A stretch of DNA of 64,000 bases from assembly GCA_038373885.1 (NCBI GenBank), contig JAWZYV010019585.1, positions 667,501 through 731,500 on the forward strand. Reading direction: 5' to 3'. How positions within the stretch are numbered: the stretch's first letter is position 1; each line of letters begins with the position of its first letter. Both the position numbers and the translations under genes were made by a program. The DNA comes from Cheiracanthium punctorium (taxonomy: Eukaryota > Arthropoda > Arachnida > Araneae > Cheiracanthiidae). Of the stretch, positions 35,175 through 45,850 are shown one piece after another. The notes under the pieces were generated by a model. The model had not been told where the DNA came from and made no database searches. It was given only the letters and a program-made list of their open reading frames with translations.

Positions 35175-36462
35175 TTGGGTTGACAACTAAGTAATTGCGG
35201 ATTTCACTCATAGATGGCTTCAGTTGAATTTTTAAGTTTGTAGACGATTTACAAATGTAAAACACATTTTGTTATTTGATAGTTGGCAATTCATCTGTCA
35301 ATCAGTAAAAAAAGTTCTTTGATCGGTTGCGTAGTTTTCGCTTGGCCTTCGTTGAAAAATGGAAAATCACAAGGAACATTTTCGTCATATTTTGCTTTTT
35401 TATTTCCGAAAAGGGAAAAACGCATAGCAAGCTCATAAAAAGTTATTTGCTGTTTATGGTGACGAAGCCTTAAAAGAACGGTAGTGTCGAAATTGGTTTG
35501 CCAAATTTCGTTCTGGTGATTTTTCACTCAAAGATGAAAAACGCTCTGGTCGTCCAGTTGAAGTTGATGACGCCCTAATCAAAGAAATAATCGATTCGGA
35601 TTGTCACAGTACAACACGTGAGATTGCAGAGAAGCTTCATGCATCACATACATGTATTGGAAATCACTTAAAACAACTTGGCTATGTTCAAGAACTCGAT
35701 GCATGGGTTCCTCACGAACTGAAAGAAATGCATTTAACGCAACGCATTAACAGCTGCGATTTGCTAAAGAAACGTAATGAAAATGATCCATTTTTAAAAC
35801 GATCGATAACTGGCGATGAAAAATGGGTTGTTTACAACAATATCAAGCGGAAAAGATCGTGGAGCAGGCCAGGTGAACCAACTCAAACAACATCAAAAGC
35901 TGATATACATCAAAAGAAGGTTTTGTTAACAGTTTGGTGGGATTACAAAGGAATTGTCTACTTTGAACTCTTACCACCCAACCGAATGATCAATTCTGAT
36001 GTCTACATTGAACAACTAACGAAATTAAACAATGCAGTTGAAGAAAAGCGGCCCGAATTGAAAAATCGAAAGGGTGTTGTATTCCAGTATGACAATGCAA
36101 GGCCACACACATCTTTGGTCACTCGGAAAAAATTATTGGAGCTCGGTTGGGATGTTTTGCCACATCCATCATATAGTCCTGACCTTGCACCATCTGATTA
36201 CTTTTTGTTTCGATCTTTACAAAACTCCTTGAATGGTAAAAATTTCAATAATGATGATGATGTCAAATCGTACCTGATTCAGTTTTTTGCTAATAAAACC
36301 CAGAAGTTTTATGAACGTGGGATTATGATGTTGCCTGAAAGATGGCAAAAGGTCATTGATCAAAATGGACAATACATTGCAGAATAGAGTTATTTAGTTC
36401 CATGAAAAAATTGTCTTTGATTTTCCAAAAAAAAATCCGCAATTACTTAGTTGCCAACCCAA
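35175..36462 (+). mobile_element. Mariner transposon, full length
   Basis: 30-bp inverted repeats begin TTGGGTTGACAACTAAGTAA at 35175 and mirror at 36433-36462 with one difference (GACAAC against GGCAAC). TA flanks both ends (35173-35174 and 36463-36464). At 1,288 bp it has the normal mariner length and contains one transposase frame with two stops. The end sequence and protein resemble the cecropia/mauritiana side of the mariner family, an assignment made by eye. Confidence 0.95.
35359..36387 (+). pseudogene. Mariner DD34D transposase with two in-frame TAG stops
   Basis: A single frame of 342 codons runs from ATG 35359 to TAG 36385-36387, the typical mariner length, with no frameshift. Two internal stops, both TAG, interrupt it at 35425-35427 and 35482-35484, in the N-terminal helix-turn-helix region (HKKLFAVYGDEALKE between them). 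Downstream the protein is complete: WVPHEL linker, TGDEKWVVY with Asp153, YDNARPHTS with Asp245, and SYSPDLAPSDYFLF with Asp280. The last two have 34 residues between them, the DD34D signature. The intact part from Met 35728 lacks the DNA-binding domain. Family role: cuts at the terminal repeats and inserts at TA. The copy is probably recently dead. Confidence 0.92.
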
Positions 36463-36526
36463 TAAATATTTTTCCGGATTATAGAAATTCCGTGCATGGA
36501 AATCCAAATATGAAAAATTCTATTGC

Positions 36527-37066
36527 ATCGTAAAATACAGTTAAGCGCCCCCTCTAATAAACGCTCCCCCTGCTTTTCTCGTGCATTTCGTTTACTCCTA
36601 AAATACAAAATAACTGCCCCTTAAGGTGGAGTCATACTGGCCGGAATGCTTAAAACAGATAAGCTTACGGTCGTGGGTTCGGTTCCAATTCACACCCTCT
36701 TTATAAAAATCGTCTTTCTGTGCGTTAGTAAAAATTTTGTTTGAGTTGTCCACTTCACTCGACGACGATTCTGGTAAGATATTTTTTCAAGTTTTTGCTT
36801 TTTATTGATGATTGCTTGATCCTGATACAACAGATGAAACCAATGAAATCACTCCATATGCCAAACAAGTGAGACGTCAGAGCAATGCTCTCTGCTTTGC
36901 TTTGTTGAGTGACGTGATCGCGGCGTGCGGAACTGACAGTATGAATCCAGCTTCACTTAAAAATAAAGGGGGCGCTTATTTTTCCGATTTTCACCGTTTA
37001 TTTACCTGCATAGATGGTGACCTTCCTTGAAAATTCGGAGGGCCTTTTTTGTGATATTTTACGGTA
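36527..37066. mobile_element. Inverted-repeat element with GCGCCCCC ends
   Basis: The left side reads CGTAAAATACAGTTAAGCGC then CCCCTCTAATAAACGC. The right side in reverse complement contains CCGTAAAATATCAC and further in AAATAAGCGCCCCCTTTATT. This pattern occurs in DNA transposon ends of several animals. It carries a degenerate tRNA-like patch (about 36630-36710, with GGGTTCGGTTCC). No transposase. Confidence 0.55.
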
Positions 37067-37069
37067 TTA

Positions 37070-37912
37070 ACAAAAATATTCTTCACATATAGTTTGGAAA
37101 ACATTATATTTTATTTTCCTATGTGTCATGTTACATTGCAAATGGTTCTGAAAAGTATACAAGTACAGCCTCAGAAAACATATTCCATAAGTATTAGAAC
37201 ATAAAACTATAGCTGGAATTTAAAACAAAATCTAAAGTAGCTACTTGCGTTTGGCTCTTACATATTAAAAGGAACAGTCATTAAACGCATTTTCAGTCCA
37301 AGTGGAAACACACTTTGAAATAGCAATAATTCCAATCTTACATTCCCATGAATTAGACACACATAAAAGTTGTCAGATTTGAAGCAAGCTTCTGTATCAC
37401 GCACTATTCATCTTTAGCACGCATTCCTCTCGGCTGCTATGTCATGTTAATGCACTTGTGTTTGACGGCAAATTTATTTGATAAATTAATGAAAAGGAGG
37501 AAGTAGTTTTACGAATCTAGTGTAATAAATGTAGAAATCAGTAAAATTTTAATTTATAACTAAGAGAATTTTTTTTTTGTAATTGATACTATTAAATGGT
37601 GAGAAATGTACCGTAAAGTTATTAGTGATGTTTTGCAAAACTGTTACAAAACTGATTATCGAATGTTCATAATTTTAAAATCAGGAATTATAATTTAGTT
37701 TTCACTAACTTTTCTATTCATGGCTATAAGTAATGCCAAAATCTAAATTTTGAAATAATAAAACCTTTCCTAAATAAAGTATTCATATTAAAAGTAAAAG
37801 TGTTGTTGTATAGCTGAAAATACAATTAATAAAATTTGACACAATTCTCAAAATGTGAACTGAACAATTTATCCCCTTAAGAGATTATTTATCTCTCTCT
37901 CACTCTCTCTCT

Positions 37913-37949
<37 letters not shown>

Positions 37950-40350
37950 TCACAAATTTTTATTCTCTTCCAACATAAAGCGTTACCTCCTGCGTGAGCC
38001 CGAATATAAACGAATATAAAGAAATTTAGCAAGTCCTAAAACTCTGAGTAAATCTGAAGATCTTGTTACCACCGGGAAGACATGAATCTCATATATCTAA
38101 GAAGATTTTCATCACTAAAACACGTTATTTTTACGGCCGCAATTTACAAAATAAAATACAAGATATGCATTTAAATTTTCTAACTTTTTAAGGAATGTGC
38201 ATTATTACTGCATGAAAAAATTCGTCTTAAATTTATTTTACTGCAGTAATAATCGCTTTTGAAAAGTTTCTGTATTCTTATGATTAATGTAAAATTGTGT
38301 ATAAAATTAATGTAAGAGCATCTAGCGCACAAAAAGTGCATTATAATATTAGATTTTTAGTAATGCTTTCAATAAACATTACTAAAACTCTTCCAAATAT
38401 AATATTAGTAATATAAACCAAAATACGCATTTTAAACGCATTCATGAATTCAAACATAATGATGAGAGGAAAGATCTGTGACTACAAACACAATTCTAGA
38501 TTGATTTAAAAAAAATTAATAGAGATTGATTCGAATATCTATTATTTGTTACATATGATATTATAAAATGGATAAACGTCTCTCATACACAAATATTAAA
38601 AGTTTACGAAATAGAATAGCTTTTTTAAACAGAAAATCTATATATATATATAATAAGCATATAAATGTATTCGGGGCATAAATACCATAAATTTTACGTA
38701 TTTTCTTAGTATATAGGGATTCGATTTTACAGTTCATTATCTAGTAATGTTTTCGGATTGTTATCTAATGCATTGAATAATTAAAAAGAATTTATGAAAT
38801 TAAATTTCAGTGTACAGACTGCTCTGAAATAAAATGTTCTTAGAAAAAAATAAAAAATCGAAAAGAAAATGTCTACGTTTTGATCAACACTAGATTTGTG
38901 CTAAAGAATCACCCTTAATAAAGTCTGTGCCTCAGCAGGTTATCATACTTTCCATAATTCTGGTGACATCATTCCTGTATTTCCTAAGAAATATAAAAAT
39001 AACTAATCTTAAATGCTATCCTTTAAATTCATCTTCCCAAGACATTTTTTTCCTCCTCAGAATTAGAGTATAATACAATAGATAATATTTATAAATTTAA
39101 AAAATACATCTAAAACATTAAATAAAACATTTATATAAAAACTCTGCCCTTTTTTAACAATAATTGTTATTACCATATGTTAAACATTTCTCAAATCTTG
39201 CTCATCACGGCATTAAGAATTTTGTTTTAAGTTTATTATATTACTACATCTCTTGTGATCAATTTTACCATTTTCCCATCACTAGTTGTCAGTGTAATTA
39301 AATTTAATTGAAACCTGTTATTACTTACGTTAAATAACTATAAAACAAAATATTTCATAATAAGAGTAAAGTAAATATTATGTTCATGATAACGACACAG
39401 TTCCACAAGAAACAATACATTTTACATACACATATTTATTCAAAATGTTAAATAAGGTTAGTTGCTTATTAAACGCAGAAATACGATTTGGCAAAAACTT
39501 ATTCGCTTTTAAATAAATATGTATAAAAAAATTATTAAGTTCAAAAAATTTTTTTACTCATCGCATAAAAGCAACAAGAAAAAAACCCAGAAAATATAGG
39601 TCTCCAGACCATAGACAGTGGACATTTCAGTTGATTCAGTTGATTCTCTACAAAAAAAATTATAACAAATCATAAATTCGTGCGCACAATAATTTATCTT
39701 TCTAATACAACATGATTATATAAGACATTCCTCTGGAAATCAAAACATAATGCAGCATATTTTGAGCACGAATTTAGCACCATTTAACAATTCTTGAACT
39801 CTCAACAAATCTGCTAATTGCTTGTAACCCGCCATGAATACATTAGGCTTTGTAAAGTTAGCAATCTTTTATGACTAAAACACGACTCGCACAAACACAT
39901 TTTTCAGAATAAACGAAAGTAATCATTAGCATCTATTAAGTACTCAGGAAATGATGTGTTATCACAGCATGGGGAGCTTAGCAAAGAAATTTGTTTTACC
40001 ACGACAATGATTTACGTAAGTTTGTTGCCTATTCATCTTGGATTGTATAAAAGCATTAAGTTCTTTAGTCTATTGATCTATACATTTTATTGATCCTAAT
40101 AGAAAGGTTTCAAGTAAAATATTTTATTAAGTACTAAATAAGCAGAGTTTAAATGTAAAATTGTATAGCTTTATATTCTGGTTAATCAATTTATATAATT
40201 ATAACATGCATAGAATTTAACATGAAAATTTACATTTCCTTGCCTGAACACAGTATATTTTCGCAAGCAGTGCAATATGAGAGTTAAAATAAAATTAATT
40301 TAAATAATTAAATGAAATTCATAGCAAAACAGTTATCATTTGAATTCATT
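37070..40350. other. AT-rich non-coding stretch with a compound microsatellite
   Basis: No gene recognised. A (CT)n run followed by (CA)n lies at about 37892-37952. The rest is A/T-rich with short frames only. Confidence 0.6.
37892..37952. repeat. Compound (CT)n (CA)n microsatellite
   Basis: Directly visible: CTCTCT run leading into ACACAC run, with small interruptions. Confidence 0.95.
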
Positions 40351-40355
40351 ATTAA

Positions 40356-40630
40356 CCCATTTGTGCCCAGATATTTTTACGACTTTTCCCGATTTTTGCT
40401 AATCCAGCAAATAACAGATAAATTTCTGATGTCAACTTCTTGAAAAGGGATGATTTCTTTTAAAATCATTACGTATAAAAATTGAAATGTCAGCATCCTA
40501 TTTGGTCATGTAGAAATATTTTGTGGAATTGAGGTTCCATACTCGTGAATAAAGGTTAGGAAAAATAAATAACGTTTTCGACTGATAGCGAAAATGCCGT
40601 CCCAAAAAAGGGACGCTAGGCATAAATGGG
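40356..40630. mobile_element. piggyBac-like MITE, copy 3
   Basis: Ends CCCATTTGTGCCCAG and GGCATAAATGGG with TTAA on both sides (40352-40355, 40631-40634). Its interior is collinear with the copy at 32210-32481 throughout, with scattered substitutions, so both come from one founder. Confidence 0.88.
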
Positions 40631-41269
40631 TTAAAAGATGAGTCGATTGAATCATTAAACGTCTTTATTTGGCCATTTTCTCTTGAATTATTTTATCTAA
40701 TTTTAGACTATTTTTTTGTGAAAAACGTATTAAATTTATGAAATGTAAAATGTGAATGGCGCAGTACTGTTTTAAAAAATATTAAATAAATAAATAAATA
40801 GACTTATAAATAATCTCTTTGCGTGAGTGTAAATATTCTACATCGCATTTAACATATTTCAAAGAAAATACACTGCATAAATCATTTACATCATCATAAG
40901 TCATTAAAAATAATTCCCTGCACGCCAAAACATGAAACTGGATTTACCGAGAAGAAATGAATAAAAATAACTTTAGTCTCATTTAACTTAAGGAAAATCG
41001 CTAGACATCCGTCCCGAGTACATAAAACGTTTATGTATTTGCAGTCAGTAACGAATAAAATAGATGATACCACAAAAGCATTTTTATTATTTAAGTAGTC
41101 ATTAGTATCTATTAGATATTCAAGATTTTGTGCTATCGCAATATGAAAAATCTAATATTTATTTAATGCGCACTCGCTTTCAAACAAGTTCCTTCCGTTT
41201 TCAATATTACATGGACAAAACTGAACATGTAAACAATAGTTTTACAAACAAACACAGGTACTTTAAGAC

Positions 41270-41480
41270 ATAGTCCACATCATCGCATACTGGATAAAGC
41301 ACTCACTCTAAATGGTAGACGGCTGAACTGTGAAGGTGCAGTGATTTGGCCTATCGAGTGGCTGTCAATCTAACAGTCTGGAGTTTTGGTCAGTTTTTTC
41401 AAGATGCAACGTGAATACGCGTTATAACCCCTTAAAAAGTCTTACGACCCGAGGCACACTCCCATCCTTGGCACACAGCC
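41270..41480 (+). repeat. SINE copy (same family as 43.7 kb)
   Basis: Shares an ordered set of motifs with the copy at 43665-43860: GGATAAAGCACT, GGCTGAACTGTG, GTGGCTGTCAATCTAA, then a CGTGAATACGCGTTATAACC segment and a GAGGCACACTCC end. The A box is weak. Confidence 0.6.
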
Positions 41481-41714
41481 CTTCTGTAGCTTTGCCATTA
41501 CATAACACAACCCATTAATACACAATATGTTAAACGCAGGAAGAAGTTTCTAATGTTAGAAGTTTTACCAATTTTAATATCTTTCAGTATAGAAGTAACT
41601 ATGCCGGTGACAATGTTCGGTTTATAAATAATTTGAAATAGTGCCGAATGTGTAAAAATTTCATTAATGCATTTGATTTATACATTAATGCTAAAAACTA
41701 ATGAACAAAAGAAG

Positions 41715-41960
41715 TAAATACAGAGCCTTAAGATCCAGACCCTTAGTAACTCAGTACTCAAAGAACTCGCGTTTGAATCCCTAATGTTCAAAGATACCGT
41801 CATGTACATGTCGTGAACGTGCACGTTAAATTTGTAGGGACGTCTATTCTGGATAGATGGAAGAGCGTTGCAGACACGGGAATGCCCCCTTTTCTTTTGA
41901 TGCTTTAAATTGTGGGGAAACATCGGACTTCCACACTCTGGAGAATCCTCGAAGCTGACG
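41715..41960 (+). repeat. tRNA-derived SINE-like repeat
   Basis: CCCTTAGTAACTCAGTACTC (A-box-like, about 41740) and GCGTTTGAATCCC (B-box-like, about 41770) lie about 30 bases apart, followed by a GC-richer body (CGTGCACGTTAAATTTGTAG). A 142-codon minus-strand frame across it has no family features and is treated as chance. Confidence 0.5.
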
Positions 41961-42304
41961 TTCATAGCCCATGGTCCCCACATTCGATTATTGTCCCTGG
42001 TTCCAGGATGACAGATGAGCCCCATACCCTCCCTTTCCTTTAGCCGTATAATTGCACCGTTATTTTTTACCCATTTCTTTTTTGTAAAATACAATTTAAC
42101 CTTCAAATGTCTGGAATAATTATGGTAAATATTTTATAAGTCCAAACAATATTTATAGAATTAAGTTACTTTAAAATGATGACAAGATTTAAGTACCATA
42201 AGAATATATTTGGTTTACACTAAAAGAGCTAGGAAGTAATGGTTACATTAGGGAGTAATGGTTACATTTCACTTATAAAATAAAACCTTATACATGATAA
42301 AATT

Positions 42305-42660
42305 TCCAACCAGTTACGGCTCCCCCTCTAAAGCGCGGGCCCAGGGGCAATTGCTTTTCTTGCCCCCTTGCCACGGTGGGCTTGTCAAGAAGAAAGGATT
42401 GAGATAATACGCACATAATCTCATACAAGTTGCACAATGAAAATTTCAGATAAATGTTTTATTATAAATATATAATTTTAAATTTTAAGCTACAATTAGT
42501 TGTAATCATCTAAAATTTCGTTTGGTAAAAGATATATTCAAAAAAAATTTCTAGTTTGTATTAGTTGTAATAATTGGAAATTGAAACTTTGTAGGGCTGG
42601 ACTCAGCGCCCACCCTATTCCCGAGCTGTAGGCCCCAGGGGTCACCCAACCATCATTTGA
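42305..42660. repeat. GC-rich fragments resembling hAT MITE ends
   Basis: Two patches (about 42315-42375 and 42590-42650) contain GGGCCCAGGGGCAATT and GGCCCCAGGGGTC, like the short hAT MITEs elsewhere in the window. No matched ends or target duplication, so this is tentative. Confidence 0.3.
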
Positions 42661-43189
42661 GCTATTAATCCTCAAAAATGAAATAAAATTACATTTAAAA
42701 AAAACAACGTTTAGGTAGTCTCTTCTTTTGAAACTATCCCGTGATATATGTTAGCCTAAATTACGTACCGTTTGGTGAGATGAAAACTCCCGTTGAAAAA
42801 GAATGAATGTGACAAGCACTTTTAATTTAATGCACTCGGAATATTTAGTAATATGGTGCATTTTGCTTAAATCCCAAATAATCGCAAAAGTCTTCTGATG
42901 AACTATGAAATTGAGTAATATCGTGGATTTTTTTAGACCTGGACCTGGGTTTTTCATTTTAACTTGAAGATGCTTAGTTATTTGCTTTATTGATTGTTCT
43001 AAAACAGAGAAATAACTAAAGACGTTGTAAATAAAAACAATAATGCCAATGAAACGTCTGAGTGTTTACATAAATTTAAAAAAATGCCTATTACAATTTC
43101 ATATAGAATTTTTAATATAATATTGTGTTCATACTAATAATTGTACAAATTGTGCCATTAGATTAATCTTATTACACACTTATTTGTTT

Positions 43190-43410
43190 GTATGATTATG
43201 GCAACGCTACACTAGGGCGGTCTGCCAAGAAAAGGGGGGAACTTGGTAGGAGGAATTCCTACGGTGTTCTAACTCGTATTCACGTTACATCTGGAGAAAA
43301 CCCTAAAAACTTTAGACCTTTAGGACGGCAGCTGCGCGATGGGATCCGAACCTGGGACCTTCACACTTCGGTCGTCAACCATTTGCAGTGACATAGCCAC
43401 TATGCCATGG
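43190..43410 (-). repeat. tRNA-derived SINE
   Basis: Minus strand: A box TGGCATAGTGG (within 43387-43407) and B-box-like GGTTCGGATCCC (43341-43352), then a body with GGTTTTCTCCAGATGTAACG and GAATACGAGTTAGAACACCG. The body motif recurs at 41.4, 43.8 and 50.4 kb. Confidence 0.75.
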
Positions 43411-43664
43411 TGAGGCCTTGTTTTTTAATTTATAGAAACTTTTATATCCTTTGTAAAAATTTCTAACAATTTTATTGTTACGGTCTGGAAGGTTTGCAAT
43501 GTTGTATGGAATGTGGTTCATGCAAAACGCTGTTTTACAACCGAGCTCTGTGGTGTTTGGTGTTTCATAATTACAATGAGACTCAAGACTGAAAATTGCA
43601 TGAAAGATAATGATGGTCACGAGATGGAACTATAATAACATAGCTGCCAACTTTTACGGAGTGT

Positions 43665-43860
43665 ATGGCCTCACCATGGTCGAGTAGATAAGGCACTGAA
43701 AACGGTAGCCGGCTGAAGTGTGTGTGTCCCGTGTTCAGACTTAGCACGTGGCTGTCGATCTAATGGTCCAGCGTTTTGGGTCGGTTTTCTCCACAAATAA
43801 CGCGTTAGAACCCCTTAAAACGTCCTCTCAGGGAGGCACCTCCACATTGACAGATGCCCC
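43665..43860 (+). repeat. tRNA-derived SINE, second copy
   Basis: Begins GGCCTCACCATGGTCGAGTA with an A-box-like segment, then GTGGCTGTCGATCTAATGG, GGTTTTCTCCACAAATAACG and CGTTAGAACCCC. Same family as 41270-41480. Confidence 0.65.
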
Positions 43861-44535
43861 TCGTTTAGTCTTGCTATAACGCCACAAAACCAATTTACGG
43901 AATACCCACTTCCCACACAGCACATAAGCTTAAATCAAGCTTGACATTTCTTTGAATTTGACGTATTAATACAAGCTTGACAGTTCAATTCATTTTAAGC
44001 TTGCAGCAAAATTGGAGAAGACGTTTGAACTGTTGTGAAATATTTGCTCATTGCTCTCCCAACTTCGGCTCACCGATAGAGGTCGCTTTTTCTTTGCTTG
44101 AATACAACTTGATTACTGCTTGATTTGGAAAGCCACATCCACATACAGATAATTTATCATCAGTCCTAAATGTACTTGACCATAGATTTAAAAAACAAAG
44201 ATTCTATTTTTCCAAATATTGAAATTCTTCAAAATAAAATACAATTATACTACGAAATTGATTTCAAAATCAGTCGTTTGTCTCGATTTTGGCCAGTATT
44301 GCCCAACATGAGCGTCGCTATTGAAAGTTTTAAAACGTGTGCTGCTTTTAAGTTTATATTATGCTTATTTCCCTATTAGTAGAGTCTCTAAATCACACAT
44401 AACATTGTTTTAATTTTGATTCATCCCATGGAAAAATAAAAGAAACAGATCAACACATCGGCCACTGATCGATCTCGCTGAAAAACGGCGTGATAACCAT
44501 AACAATCACTTCAAAATTAAGTCATGTCAGCGCAG

Positions 44536-44720
44536 CTCAGGTTGGCCGAGTGGTTAGGACGTTGGCTTCTCAGCCTTTAGGTACCGAGTTCGATCCCGGA
44601 CGCTTGATGGTAACAAATTAAAATAACTTGAAATTTCAGCGTAGAGGGGAAAATGCGTGGAAAAATAAAATATGTGGGGTGAGTTCGCCGACGCAGTTAG
44701 GAGCTTTTAGCACCAGAGTG
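44536..44720 (+). repeat. tRNA-derived SINE with strong A and B boxes
   Basis: A box TGGCCGAGTGG at 44543-44553 is a perfect match and B box GAGTTCGATCC at 44586-44596 nearly so. The tRNA-like part (GGTTGGCCGAGTGGTTAGGA onward) resembles a Ser/Leu-type tRNA but lacks a well-paired 3' acceptor strand and continues into a body up to about 44720. This points to a SINE rather than a functional tRNA. Confidence 0.75.
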
Positions 44721-44935
44721 CTATTAATTTCAACCTTGCTTTTTGTGTAGACACGATTTTGGTACAATTTTAGCGTCGAGTCACTTTTCAAATGTGTTTG
44801 CCAGATAATGTGGAGGGGGGGGGGCGTTTATAAAATGTTGAAAGTCGCACAAGGTTTGCAATTTTCGATAAATGATCGCTAAACTGGGTGCCAAAATTCG
44901 ACAATTTATTATAAATATGTATCGAATATAGTTAG

Positions 44936-45850
44936 AAAACGCCTGGCGAACATTGTAAAATTGTTTTAGTAGGCGATTTCAATACAGATTTCTATTCCGA
45001 AGATGTGTTCTATCGAAGTGAGAAGGCAAATACGGTACACTTACAGATTAGGATACACTTTCTAAATGGTATTATAAAGGTGAAGTACAGTTTGACTACG
45101 CCTGGCGAAAATTGTTAAACAGTTTTGGTACGCGATTTAGAATGGATTTCAATTTCAAAGAAGCGTTTTGTGGAACAAGGAAGGAAAACATGGCACATTT
45201 GGAATATGCTTGGAGAAGTTGGAGGATAGTTGGAATATGCTTGGCGAAGATTGTAAAACAGTTTCAGTATGCGATTTTAAGATAGATTTCGATTCCAAAG
45301 ATGTGTTTTATGGAACAGGAAAGAGTTGGTTCCTATTTTAACCCACCCACTCTCGCCAACCGAAAAAATCGCCGCACTTTGGCGAGATTCGCAGTCATGG
45401 GTCTCTAAGAGTTATAGGCGTTTCAACGCTCCCAAAAGAACTAGATGAAAACTAAAGTAAACAAATTAGCGATAAACGCACAAGTTAAGGAATTTGAAGA
45501 TACTTAATTATTAAAACTACATTAATTGGCAATCCAAAATAAATAAATATGTAACGGTATGCTTTACTTACATGTTGTTCCAAATCGCCATTTTAATTCT
45601 AAATTACGAATGCGACATAAATACAAAAAATCGTCGTGGTAGCTCCAGATATTTAATCATCGCCACCTTGGCGAGAGTCGTGGCATTTCAGTAGGAATCA
45701 ACCCACGAAAGACAAACACGGCACACTGATGGATTATGATGCACATTCGAAACAATATTTAAAACGGTGAGGTATAGTTGTAATATACTTGGCGAAGATT
45801 GTAAAATAGTTTTAGTAGGCGATTTTAAGATAGATTTAGATTCCAAAGAT
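44936..45850 (+). repeat. Degenerate tandem copies of a GDFN-type nuclease fragment
   Basis: Four copies of one segment begin at about 44948, 45100, 45237 and 45790. Each contains TTGGCGAAGATTGTAAAA or a close variant, then a GGCGATTT segment, then a GATTCCAAAGATG-like segment. Copy 1 translates as CKIVLVGDFNTDFYSEDVFY and copy 4 as CKIVLVGDFKIDLDSKD; copies 2 and 3 are decayed. VGDFN-D is the motif of endonuclease/exonuclease/phosphatase-type nucleases found in non-LTR retrotransposons and some other mobile elements. The array is interrupted by an unrelated insert at about 45329-45712. Confidence 0.55.
45329..45712. mobile_element. Possible MITE inside the GDFN-fragment array
   Basis: The left side reads GTTGGTTCCTATTTT followed by ACTCTCGCCAA. 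The right side in reverse complement reads GTTGATTCCTACTG followed by ACTCTCGCCAAGG with similar spacing. About 380 bp, no coding signal. Confidence 0.5.

Noticed and set aside
41678..42106. 142-codon minus-strand frame
   Set aside because: It overlaps a SINE-like repeat in antisense and has no recognisable domain.
44543..44610. Functional tRNA gene
   Set aside because: The A and B boxes are good but the acceptor and T stems do not pair well, and the sequence continues into a repeat body.
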